The notes beneath the pieces are model-generated. The model worked only from the letters and a program-made list of their open reading frames with translations, was not told the origin of the DNA and ran no database searches. This document shows, in pieces, positions 28,831 to 39,248 of a DNA stretch of 64,000 bases. The stretch is from Zoroaster sp. YZ-2022. Lineage: Eukaryota; Echinodermata; Asteroidea; Forcipulatida; Zoroasteridae. Each line of letters opens with the position of its first letter. Position 1 is the stretch's first letter. The position numbers were made by a program, and so were the translations under genes. The stretch covers positions 4,821,423 through 4,885,422 of the forward strand of contig CM055827.1 in assembly GCA_029582265.1 (NCBI GenBank), given 5' to 3'.

Positions 28831-28972
28831 ATGATAAGCTCGGTAGGGCAAAATTAAATCGGTAGGGCAAAATTAAATTAATTGTTTATCTCCCGACGCA
28901 AGAATTTCACCAACCTGTATAATATCGCAGAACCCGCTGCTATATGGGATTCTAGCCGGCCAATTGTCATCG

Positions 28973-29152
28973 GTCAAGCTCGGTGGTCGAGAGGTGAAGA
29001 CGTCTGCACTGGTAAGCAGGAGGTCGTGGGTTCGAATCCCGCCCGAGTCGCCTGTGTAGTTTTTTCACAGACACTCGGAAAGCACTGAGTATACAGTGCT
29101 ATACACAAGTCGGTGTAGGGCAAAATTAAATAAATAAATAAATAAATTGATA
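28973..29152 (+). mobile_element. tRNA-derived SINE, + strand copy, (AAAT)n tail
   Basis: Head 28977-29052 with box A ggtggtcgagagg and box B gggttcgaatcccg, an unrelated body (gcctgtgtagttttttcaca...), then tagggcaaaattaaat and (aaat)n. RNA polymerase III transcription is expected for this class. The two copies are head to head, separated by a shared spacer (28831-28972). Confidence 0.85.
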
Positions 29153-29476
29153 ATATAATATAATAGTAAAACTTTGATAATTTGAGAGTCATGTGTTTTA
29201 CTTTCAATTTAAGCGGCTATATTTCCTCAAAATATCATGTGTTTGGTTGGTTACGTTTTTTTTTCTCTAATAAATTATTGTTTCAGGGTTGGTCGGCGAC
29301 CTGCCTTTTTCATATAATCTTTGTGTCAAGTAGCCTATACCGTTCTTCGCCTTTTAGTCACAGCAGACGGTACTTACATGACTGCTTTTATTTTGGGTAA
29401 GTCGACATAAATATGTAATAAGCTTATATTCCAGGCAATATGAAATAATTTCAAATAAGATTTTTAGCGAGCCTCC

Positions 29477-29700
29477 ACACACACACACACACACGCACGC
29501 ACGCACGCACGCGCGCACCGTAGTTGTGGGGACATACACTCGCTCTGAGACACAGTTGTGGGGACCGAAAACGTTGTGGGGACATGAAAATGTCCCCACA
29601 GCGTTCTTGCCATCCCTTTTGTTATAAGTCCCACAACCTTAACCTTGCCAATGCCTACGCGCACACACACGCACGCACGCACGCACGCACACACACACCA
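29477..29700. repeat. (CA)n/(GCAC)n microsatellites
   Basis: cacacaca/cgcacgca tracts at 29477-29517 and 29661-29697 flank a block with three copies of ttgtggggac (29523, 29551 and 29572) and a small hairpin around gaaaatgtccccaca. Long frames here are repeat artefacts. Confidence 0.85.
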
Positions 29701-30229
29701 TTTTTTTTTCAAACAGCTACAGCCGCCAAGCTGTTTTTTTCGGTGGCCTGTAACTTCACGGCGCTTTACAGACAAAGCCGTAGCCAAAGGGGTTGGGTGG
29801 GGGTAACGCCCCCTCTATATCTGTTAGATGTTTGTTAGGCTGTTTTATATTATTTTGTATTGCTGGAAGAATGGCGATCATCTAATTTAGCTGCCTATGG
29901 TACCGGTAGTACCGTAATAATTAATTGTAATCAACATCTGGCAAACTTATTAACTTTCTTATAAATCTATATACCTAAAGTCATTGATGTTATCATATCA
30001 AACATCGTATAGAGAGTATTATTTAAAGCACCTTATTGAATTGGTAATCTAAAAAAACATCAATGATCACATTAAAACTGCATGAATTAGTGCCTGGGTA
30101 GTATTACTTAGCCTTACGTTTCAAACCTAGCAGGTTCTTTCTCAAAAGCAAAATGGACGATATACAAACATGCACACATACTTAAACACAAGAGTGAGCA
30201 GGCGTAAATCCCGGGGGATAGGGGATATA

Positions 30230-30370
30230 ACACCCTGAGGGGAACCCCAGAATTTTTCAATCCACGAATTCCATAGTATTCAAATTTTTGGAGAATGATT
30301 TCATGATTAACAGTGTCAAAGGCTTTGGACATTTCCAAAACAACATCAAAGGCTTCTGTAATAATATTTT
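30230..30370 (-). mobile_element. LINE reverse-transcriptase fragment
   Basis: On the - strand the sequence reads EMSKAFDTVNHEIILQKFEY then YGIRG. This is the conserved D-x-S-K-A-F-D-T-V-x-H block of non-LTR reverse transcriptases, with Glu in place of the first Asp (EMSKAFD). The rest of the domain is missing. It is a short dead fragment in the intron of SLC22 copy C. Confidence 0.8.
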
Positions 30371-31803
30371 TGATGCTATGTCCGGAATATTAATTTGTTT
30401 TCATTGGATCAATGATAGACTTCTTCAATAGAAAGAAAAAATAATAATAAATCAAGTTTTTTCACAAACTAACTGTCAGACACTGCGTTTAACAGTAATT
30501 AGGTGCCCAAATTAATTTATGACGAGACATACCATAAATTCTGTAGGTTATTGTAAAACCATACAATTAACTCTCGATTGTATTAAAACAGTGGTTTTCC
30601 TTTCCACAAGGGAAGTTTAATAATAATGCCCCGATGAAAAAAACAGAATAAAATAATAATTGCCAGTAACATTATATCGAAAAACATCTTTTAACGTTTT
30701 TCCTTCAGTTACCGAGATTGTTGGTCCTGTGTACCGCACTATGGTCGGGACAATGTAGGCTGTTTCCTTCTTCCATGGGTATGCCTATCTCCCACGTGAA
30801 TGGCGACATCTGCAGTTGGCTATCTCGGTGCCACAGTTTCTTTTGTTTTTTTACTTGTTGTAAGTTAGGAATTATTGGATGTTTAACCTAGTTTGCCAAT
30901 AAAAACTGGCAGTAACCGTGTGGAACTTTATCCCCCTCTTATTTCAAAGCAAGTTAAAGGGAGTATAGGCCCTACACCTTTGGTAATAACCTGGGTAAAT
31001 TATTTCAATGTTATTTTACGTCTCGGACAAACCTTCAAATTATTTCTCATTCATTACTGACGTCATACCTGTATTGGCCATGCGATGTTGGTACCTATGA
31101 ATTTTATGTCTGAGCATTTTTGAAGCTGTTGAACAAAAGCTGAAAAATCACAAAATGCGTATAGGCCTATATGCATGAACGAGTGAACGGGGTTATGGCC
31201 TGTAAATTAGCCATATCCTTCATTTAATAGGGTAAAATATATAATCTTCAATTTAGGCTATCATTTCAAAAGTTTTGATTAAACTTTCAGATATCTGCCC
31301 GAGTCCCCTCGATGGCTGGTGTCTAAAAAGAAGTTACAGTAAAATCACCAGTAAAATTGTCAAGACCAACGGCACTCCGGTCCCGGAAAATGCGTTCGTC
31401 GAGGAAGAACCACTCAGAGAAAAGGTGAAAGCGACGAAATGAATGATTACATACAAATACTGGAATCGCCTTTCGCTAAAAGGTGTCTGGTTTAAAACAA
31501 AGCAGTTCACAGCTCCCAGCAAAGTACCGGTAGATTTATTAGCTCCGCGGCCGTACACATCGTAGCCCTCTAGCGGCGAAAATGCACCATGTCTCTGATT
31601 TCAGTTTGCAGCGCCGTTTTTATGGCCTGTATACGCTGTAAACGTATACAGAAAACTTTATATAGTTACATCGCTTAGATGATTAAATTAAGTCATTTTA
31701 ATGACCTCCATCCAAATGTTATACACTTTCTTATCTTGCTGAATGGATTGAGACCTAGAAGTTTTTCTATCTGACCACAATGAATCTATCATCGCTCCAT
31801 TTC

Positions 31804-32358
31804 AGATTAAGTTTCAATTAACAAATATCTTCCTTTGTGCCATATATATAGTTGGATAACTTCCAAGCACTCCATTTTGTCTCTGTAAGTAGGCCTACAC
31901 GAAGGTGAAAGTCCAACCTGGGCTAGGTCTGGTTCCCTTGGCTTCTGTGTTTCCTGTATAACGGTTTGTCGAGCGGTCTTTACCACAGGTTAATGACCGG
32001 TTTTGGGCGTGGGTCACGGTTTAAAAAATGTGTAATGTTTGTTGAATAAAGCCAAATATAAATGTGCAAATTCATGTTTTGGGGACACACGAAACACTTT
32101 CAAAGTACATGAGTTAGGCGCGTGATGCGAAATAATCCTACCACTCTGATTGGTTCAAATCCATGTTGCGCATCGCACAAAACAGCTGATGAACAGCTGG
32201 CACATAGGTGCTGCTCTGATTTTGATAAGCCAAAGCCTTTACCATACGTTAATACACCCCACTTGATTACGTTTTATCCAATCATATTGTCTAAACTCGT
32301 CACTAATTTGCCATAGTGTTTTCCTGCCCTTATAGTACATTCAGGAAGAGACCTACCA
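31804..32358 (+). repeat. Duplicated SLC22 intron block, copy 2
   Basis: Matches 1-558 at about 98-99% identity. The main differences are a shorter (TA)n and a 6-bp insertion that turns 'aagtacacg' into an 'aagtaggcctacacg' context (TAGGCCTA at 31890-31897). The match ends at 'gacctacca'. The DNA beyond it is different, so the duplication or a later rearrangement has its breakpoint here. Confidence 0.85.
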
Positions 32359-32678
32359 GCACCTGTTTTTAATATGTAAGGAAAATGCCATAGTAAGCCA
32401 TTTCCTGGAGAAGATAAAGATGTACATTTTATTGATATTAAAAGAAAATGATATTTCAAAAATTAAATGTTATTGTATTCCTTCAATTAATAATTATTAT
32501 CTTTGCCTGTTGTCACTTGTAAGGGTCATGTCACATGATGCAATTTACAGGCAATTGGTTCTAGGCTATATCCAATAATGATGCAAAAGGCCTTACAGAA
32601 TATTTAATAAAATTATGTTCAATGGTTCATGCATGAATATGAAATTTACACACTAGAATGTAATACTTCTACACTGAC

Positions 32679-35225
32679 TTAGAATAATGGCCCTTGAAAA
32701 TTTGTTAGAATACAACAGAGTGTCCACATTTGATTAACCGTACCAGTGAGGGAAATTGGTATGAGGCCATCAAACAGATGAAATTCCTTTACTCTACGAA
32801 TAGCTCGCTCTACATGCACACGGAGTCTTGCAATGGTCTGCGTCTGTTCAGTTTCCTCTTTGGAAAATTGACCCCTTTGAGCAGTAAGGAATGGTGGAAT
32901 AACCAAGCTACATCCAATAGGACAAAGCAGGTCCTCTATTACAAATCCCTTATCTACCATTACCTCATCTCCAGATTCAAGTAAATCCAATATACCCGAC
33001 TGCTTCGTGATCTCTTTGTCTGTTCCACCAGCATAGAGGTTACTTACAAATGTAACAAGGCCTCCTGTTGATATTCCAATAAGGCATTTAAATGTGTCAT
33101 GACCTTTGTAGTGTGAGTAAAGTTCTGAATTTAAATTCAAACTTGACAGTGCTTGTGTACAAACAGTTCAGTACAATCTAAAATAACACGAGTCTTTGGA
33201 AACTGTTTGAATGCATCTGGCATATGTTGGTCGACCATCTCTCTTGTGGGCCATAGAGGAATACTCCCAAGCACGGCATACAGAAAGTTAGCCCAAGTAA
33301 TAATCAATCTGATGACTGTTGAACTAGATATGCCAAATTTATCTCCTAGGTCCTCATCGAATGAACCTAACTTAACAGAAAAAGAAAATTTACTGGTCAA
33401 TAAGTGGCAGTTCAGACTGAAAGCCAGCACGCATTGATGAACTTTCTCCTCTTCTTAATAGCCCTGTCACACTCTATTGCGACGGGACGGAGCTCGCTGT
33501 GCGCTTAAATTTTTTGCAAAACGCATTACGATCGCGGAAAACTGTCCGAAAATTTCTGAAAATGTCAAACAACAGAGATTTTAGTACGCTCCCATCGCGC
33601 TCACGGCGCTCCTGCTGCGACCCACCGCGCTCCTGCTGCGACCCACTGCGCTCCCATCTCGTCCAGTGTGGAGTTCGAACGCGCTCCCACGGCGCTCCCA
33701 CGGCGCTCTATGCGACCAAGCGCGCTCGCGTTACGCCCTTATGACGTCCGCAATACGTTCTCGAAACGTTCGATGCGTCCGCGCGGCGAGCATAAATAGA
33801 CCCCGCTGCGACCGCCAGTCATCAGTCCGCTTTCCCCGCTTGACGAGGGCACATACCATTTGTGTGTGTGTGGCACAGCACACACACACACACACACAAG
33901 TGGGATCGTACTGTGAGCCTACTGCAAACGTCGGAAGATCGCCATTGGACGCGCATGGGCGTATAAGGAGCGGCATAGTCGCAGCGGCAGCTCCGTGTGG
34001 ACGTTGTACGAGCGGGAAGAAGTCAATAACGCTCCGTAGAAGCGCAGTAACAGCGCAACAAGGACGGGAGAGAGACGTAGCGACATCGCAATGGACGTAG
34101 TGAGAACTCAGTACAGACGCAGCGGACAAGATTTATTTCCCGCTGCGACCACAAGACGCTCGTGTGCGTCCTTGCTGCGCTCGCTTTGCGCTCATGCCGC
34201 TCGCTTTGCGCTGCCGCTGCGACCGTACTGAGTCCTTACAGCGATCTGATCAGAGCGCCGAGCCTCGGCGACCATTTTGTGCATGCACAAAACGGTCGCC
34301 GCGGTCAGGCGTCCCAGGGCGACCATGGCGTTCCTCTCCCGACCAAGCGAGTTTCCACTGCGTCATCGATCCGTTCTAAGAGACCTTACTGCGCTCACCT
34401 CTGCGCTTTCATGAGTTTGTGGTCGCAGCCCGAGAGCAGCCCGATCGCAGCCCTGGTGTGACAGGGGTTTAAACGAACCACTTGGCTCCATCGGGTCATC
34501 GTTGACGCATGAGGAACGACAAAATTAAAAAATGCCATCAACAGTGTGTACGTGGGAAATCCTGTGTAAAACTTGATCTTTGCAGGATCTTTGGAATACC
34601 TTTCCAAAAAATGTCTTTCTGGACGGCGTTGTTCATCAAGTTGCTTTTCCAGTTGTTTAATTCGTTCCTGCGCGGCCTTAAGTTGGTCTTCTACAGGGGG
34701 TCTGACATCCAGATAATCATGGTCTGGTAACTTGGCAACAGTTGCTTGGTCACAATGGCTCTCCTCACCCAGACCACTCTCAATATGTTGCACAGCTGTT
34801 GCTGGACACCTGTTAATTGTAAAGAAAGTTATCAATAAGATAAATAATTTTGACCATTTTAATAATGAAACTTACCCATACATGTGTAGGATTTCAAGCT
34901 TTGCATGGTGGAGTAACGATATAAGTAACGCCAAGTGGATCGGGAGATGGAGGAGGGATTTTATGTTATATCTTCATTTGCCCAGCTTTCAGCACAATCA
35001 AGATTTTAAAATGAACAGTTGCTTTGCATAACTAAGTTGAAAGTCTACACATCCCTAAAAGAAGTTAATTGTGTTCAGTTGATGAATAAATACTTACTCT
35101 GTGTTTCTTCTAAGTTGCCTCTTTTGTGGAGTTCTCTCAGTCCAAGGAAAAATAGTCGGAGCTACACCGGGTTTAAGAACCCTTTTCCCGTGAATTACGC
35201 CAGATACTGGCCATGCGGTCGCCAT
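32679..35225 (-). pseudogene. THAP/DDE transposase (ISL2EU/Harbinger-like), interrupted
   Basis: - strand. Exon 1 (35225-35098) ends with the C-terminal part of a THAP-type zinc-finger domain (GKRVLKPGVAPTIFPW) and a gtaagt donor. Exon 2 starts at 34809 in matching phase: a coiled coil (EDQLKAAQERIKQLEKQLDE), then KFYTGFPTY and AFFNFVVPHASTMTRW. The frame is then cut by a 1-kb insertion (34472-33456). It resumes with FGISSSTVIRLIITWANFLY, RVILDCTELFVHKH (first Asp), a frame change near 33140, GLVTFVSNLYAGGTDKEITK, EVMVDKGFVIEDLL (second Asp) and RVHVERAIRRVKEF (Glu), giving the DDE triad of the DDE_Tnp_4 superfamily. The first THAP cysteines are not seen. The DNA cut-and-paste enzyme is dead here. 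Confidence 0.85.
33456..34472. mobile_element. TTAA-flanked nonautonomous DNA transposon nested in the transposase
   Basis: TTAA occurs at both edges (33456-33459 and 34469-34472). Just inside are inverted termini ccctgtcacac and gtgtgacaggg. About 1.01 kb, markedly GC- and CpG-rich compared with its surroundings, with the hairpin gtgtgtgtgtggcacagcac (then acacac) near 33870. Insertion at TTAA is typical of piggyBac-type transposition. No transposase frame is recognised; the open frames are low-complexity Arg/Ser-rich consequences of composition. Confidence 0.75.
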
Positions 35226-35343
35226 CTTTTCCCCAAGATGCAACTTTGACCTTGGCTGGTAGCTAGCATAGCGTGCGCGAGCCTCGAAGCGTGACGTCAG
35301 ATCTTCAGCACAACGTATCCAATGAAATCCCTTGAATGGTACG

Positions 35344-35386
35344 CCAGGAGCCTGTCTTTATTCTTGAAGATAAAGACAGGGGACCA
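35344..35386. repeat. Short perfect hairpin
   Basis: The sequence cctgtctttat-tcttga-agataaagacagg forms a stem of about 12 bp. It is an isolated inverted repeat, close to the 5' side of the transposase remnant. Confidence 0.7.
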
Positions 35387-35417
35387 GTCTACGTTGGACT
35401 TTGCTGAGCTTATAACA

Positions 35418-35605
35418 TAATACCATGCTCGATATGCGGCAGAGTGCCACTCCCAAATATCCCTATACACTAACACACTGTTCTATTGTTAACGGACGTC
35501 TCCCCCACCCGAAATCCTGTAAAGACTAATTCCTAAGATTCCTGGACCACAATGAAGACACAATGGGAGGGGGTGCATTCTGCCACATATCGAGCATCAT
35601 ATGTA
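35418..35605. mobile_element. Small MITE with ATGCTCGATATGCGGCAGA inverted termini
   Basis: The left end ataccatgctcgatatgcgg and the right end ccacatatcgagcatcatat (preceded by cattctg) are inverted. The interior is about 130 bp. No coding frame. Confidence 0.75.
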
Positions 35606-35639
35606 TTAACGTGGAGGAAGGAAAATATGACACAATAAA

Positions 35640-36145
35640 ACTTCCTCATGATCATCAAAAAATAACGTTAGTACCTGCTTTGGTTCAATAACTGAGATTG
35701 AAAATTATTCCCTTTTTAAAAATGCCGTTAGGGGGCGCTCTGAACTTTGATGACGTCATCAAAGATTTTTTTAAAGATAGATGTCACTAATCATTTTATT
35801 CACAGAAGTCATATTCAAATTTCCTATGGTTTTGAGAAATATTATTTTTCTTAACCCGCCGCCAGAGGGCGCTGTGATAGGTGATGACGTCATCAGTCAC
35901 ATTTTTTTTAAAGGTCAGATGTCAATAGTAATTTCGTTCACGGAAGGCACGCCCAAATACCATATCATGTTGGCTGCAGACCCTATAAAAGTGCTTCAGA
36001 ATATTTTTTCACTTAAACTTCCGGTTTCGACGGGAAGGAGAGGTCAGATTGGGTCATGTCTGTGTACGAATTGTCACATAATTCACGATCTGTAAGATGA
36101 TGCAAAGATTGTGTAAATATCTTTTGTGGTTCATGAGATATGATT
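35640..36145. repeat. Hairpin-end repeat family, left part of a split copy
   Basis: Same family as 26258-28585, shown by agggggcgctctgaactttg, gatgacgtcatc, cttccggtttcgacgggaag, gatgcaaagattgtgtaaat and ggttcatgagatatgatt. It ends at about 36145 where unrelated DNA begins, and resumes near 37136. Confidence 0.75.
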
Positions 36146-37135
36146 GTCACAGGTTGAACCTCTGTTTTAGAGCCTACGAATGGTTCGATTGTTGAAAAAC
36201 GGAACTTTGCTCTATAATTTAAAGAAACACAGCGGACAGCGAAATTAGTTTGATCCTCTTTACCGGCTGTCAAAATATTTATTGTTATTATGTTGTCATA
36301 TCAAAATCAACAAAACAGTATCAGTAATGGATCATTAACATTTAAGTTGAGACAGTATAAATGGATGAGAGCATAGGCAATTTCAACACACTCAGTGGTG
36401 TAATTAAATCAACTCAAGTTTGGCAATCTACCAATGACTTTGATCATGAAAAACAACAAATGATAACTCACAAATTGAGTCTGGGTAACTTCAGTTGGGA
36501 GTAAGATCAAATATCAAATATAAGAGAAAAAATGCAATTAAACCACTGTGTTGTCAACAATTCAAACTAGGAAATTTCAATGAACAATTGGCAAATATAC
36601 GAAAGCTTATTAAATCCTACAGTGGTCTCTTTACAGTGTCAAGCGACAATGGATCTGTAGAATTAAGTTGAATAATGAATTTACTTCACCAACCGTGAAA
36701 AATAATCAACATCAAGGAACAAATAACAAGAGTGAACCACTGGAGAAAATAATCAACAATGAATACAATAATCAAAATGTGGATATAACAATTGGTCTTA
36801 GCTGGTTTTCGTGCTTCAACTGGGTTTTGGAAGAACGCAATCTTGAAAGACGACTCAGGTGGGCTCCGAGTGCGATGTCCTGGCGATCTCCAGAAGAGGC
36901 GACGAAAAAGGGGTTGAGGAGCGGGGCGGTGTGGGGAGATGAACCGGGTCAACTCCACCAAGCGAGACCTGGTGGACTAGTGTCTGTATCAACAGAGCAC
37001 GTGGTAGAGGACGTAAGAAGAATATGTTAGGAACGTACTTCAGTTCTTCTCACATCTAGGTCTTGTTCACTTCTGAGGAGACAGGAGCGGAACAGGGGAT
37101 AAAACCATGCTGGTCACGCACTCGGACAGTGTTCG
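36146..37135. other. Unclassified ~1-kb segment inserted in a hairpin-end repeat
   Basis: Family sequence stops at 'catgagatatgatt' and restarts at 'caacttccggttcaatcaaa'. The DNA between is unlike other parts of the window. An overlapping pair of frames (36668-37030, + and -) has no domain I recognise, and I see no clear termini. It may be a mobile-element insertion. Confidence 0.45.
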
Positions 37136-37480
37136 TGTCAACTTCCGGTTCAATCAAATTATCATCGATGATGTCAATCATATTTTGCAAATGTGTATCA
37201 TCTTTTATTATAACAATATCAATTTCATATTCAAAAGACCTACCAATTTAAAATGTGTTGAATTTGAACGTCCTGTTTAGACCGGATGATAACGTCATCA
37301 GTCACACTTTTGAAAAGGTCACATGTCAATAGTAATTTCGTCCACGGAAGGCACGCCCAAATACCATATTTTTTCACTTAAACTTCCGGTTTCGACCAGA
37401 AGGGGAGGTCAGATTGGGTCATGTCTGTGTACGAAATGTCACACAATTCTGTAAGATGATGCAAAGATTTGTTTCAAACC
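37136..37480. repeat. Hairpin-end repeat family, right part of a split copy
   Basis: Contains cttccggttcaatcaaatta, the text tcaatagtaatttcgtccac (also at about 35925) and cttccggtttcgaccagaag, in family order. Confidence 0.7.
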
Positions 37481-38714
37481 GTGATACCCTCTTTTGGACC
37501 ACGAAATTTGGATGTATAATTGAGGAAATAAATATAAAAATGTCAAAACAAGATGTTGCTTGTCAAATAAGTTGCACGTTATCTTTAAATCTATTTGAAT
37601 TTGACGGCAATTTCGTGATTAGAAAGCTCTGAAATATACGCATTACGTCATCGTCGAGACCCAGAATCCACCAATGAAATTCCATGTTGATCAGCCTCGT
37701 TCATATATTCCGAAAATAATGATTGGTAAATACAAGCAAACATGGCGGCATCGCTTGAAATTTAGCCCAGTTTTTGCTGCATGCATGTTTATAAAGACAA
37801 AACTGGGAATATTATAACGCCGACCATTCAAAATGTAAAATCAAACTTTTTTATGTTTTTGAATATTATTCAGATGGATTTGCTGTAAATAAATCTTACA
37901 ATAACTTATAAAGAATAAACACTGCATTTTATTAATTTACCTAGATGATAGATCAGGACCAGGCATTTGGGGGGGGGGGGGCTCATAAAGCATCCCTCTG
38001 TATGTTCCAAAGTCATCGGCCGATTTTCATAAAACTTGGCAAGAATGTTCCTTCCAGCAAAACCTACATGGCGACGTAAAAATAATTTCCACAACTCACC
38101 ACTAGAAGGTGTGTTTAAGTGTTTTGCCCAAAAAGCGTATTTCTGTAATATTTTCTGTATTCTTTGGCTAAATTTCATAAAGCTTGGCAAATAAAAATAA
38201 AAATATCATCGGATTTCCCCTGGGGTCATTGTTGGGGTGCTATAATCCATTATTTCCCCAATTTGAAAATCAACATGGATGTCAGCTTTTGGGGGCCTGG
38301 AATGCATTTCTGAGGATGAAGTGACATTTTTATATCCTTCCTTGGCATGAAAAGTAGAAGCATCCATTGAGAAAACTCAATACGTTTTACCCCAACATTA
38401 CAGAATAAAAAGAAAAAATCCAAGATGGCCGTCGGCTGTGGTGGCCATTTTGAATTCCCATAATGCATCTGATATGATAATGTGACAAATACCCATCACA
38501 TTTCTTTAAAAAAAAAACTTTTTTTAATTGAAACAAAAATGCAAAAGTATACACTTAGGGGGCATATTGTGCGCCGCCCCCCCCCCCATAGGGTTAATCA
38601 ATATTAAAGTAATAATAATTAATATCTTTAAAATTTGAAATTTTACGACTTGGCAACAATCATAATTAGATTCAGCACCATTGAAACACCCTATGTTCCA
38701 AATTGTATGTGGTC
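37481..38714. other. Intergenic DNA, no gene recognised
   Basis: AT-rich with a G homopolymer (37970-37981), a C homopolymer (38577-38587) and many short unconvincing frames. No motif identified. Confidence 0.5.
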
Positions 38715-39121
38715 CTGTGATGGGGATCACGAAATTTACAAAAAAAATGTCTCATTTTTAAGTTCATCCCATGGTCTAATTGTGTAAATATCTTTTATGG
38801 GTCATGAGATATGATTTTTTGAAATATTAAAATTGGTTTTAGTGTATTTCGATATCTGATGACGTCACCACGACGTCACAACTTTACCTGAAACTATGTG
38901 TCATAACGTTATTGACAACTACATGTTATGGTCTAAGTATGTGTCAAGTTTGAAGGCTCTGTGAACTTTGGAACTATGTTTTTTTTTGTTCGATAAGTCT
39001 CATCGAGAAGGAGAAGAAAAAAAACGAACAATTTCAAAGAGGTGTTCGCGCTGTCGCACGAACACCTAAAAAACCCGAACAATTTCAAGAGGTGTTCGCA
39101 CTGTCGCACGAACACCTAACG
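38715..39121 (+). repeat. Hairpin-end repeat family copy with doubled terminal hairpin
   Basis: The family interior (gggtcatgagatatgatttt, gatatctgatgacgtcacca) runs into ...gaacaatttcaaagaggtgt, then the stem-loop AGGTGTTCG-n10-CGAACACCT. This is followed at once by a second 'gaacaatttcaag' plus the same stem-loop. The terminal module is therefore duplicated in tandem. Confidence 0.75.
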
Positions 39122-39248
39122 AGTGGCAAAGCTTTAAAGGTGGTAATTATGGTGTGAAGCCCGCCCTGGATAGTCGTTATCATCAACTGCTGTTTGCTGA
39201 ATCACTCGCTCTCAGCGACCGGTGACATATCAATAAAGGTGTGCCGTT

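Larger units (their letters stand above)
29287..31424 (+). pseudogene. SLC22 organic ion transporter, copy C, decayed
   Basis: Three exon remnants in SLC22 order. About 29287-29397 (after tttcag, before a GT donor): GRRPAFF, an in-frame stop, then AYTVLRLL and TYMTAFIL, equivalent to exon 3 of copy B (GRKPMFF...MMAFVL) with an internal deletion. About 30711-30845 (after ccttcag): VTEIVGPVYRTMVGTM, an in-frame TAG, then WRHLQLAISVP, equivalent to exon 4. About 31291-31424: YLPESPRWLVSKKKLQ, a frame break near 31339, then KTNGTPVPENAF and REK before a GT donor, equivalent to exon 5. The following intron contains the block shared with copy A. Exons 1, 2 and 6-10 are not found. It is clearly nonfunctional. 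Confidence 0.85.

Noticed and set aside
28977..29052. tRNA gene
   Set aside because: A and B boxes are present, but the acceptor and anticodon stems are degenerate, a SINE body and (AAAT)n tail follow, and a diverged inverted copy lies next to it. It is a tRNA-derived SINE head.
29354..29838. Cys/Val- and Thr/His-repeat proteins
   Set aside because: Translations of (CA)n and (GCAC)n tracts in several frames, with no codon bias or splice context.
33666..34461. Arg/Ser/Cys-rich frames on both strands
   Set aside because: Open frames in a GC-rich nonautonomous transposon. Several frames are open at once, as expected from composition.
36668..37030. 120-aa gene
   Set aside because: Overlaps an equally long antisense frame, has no domain I can recognise, and lies in a segment inserted into a repeat.
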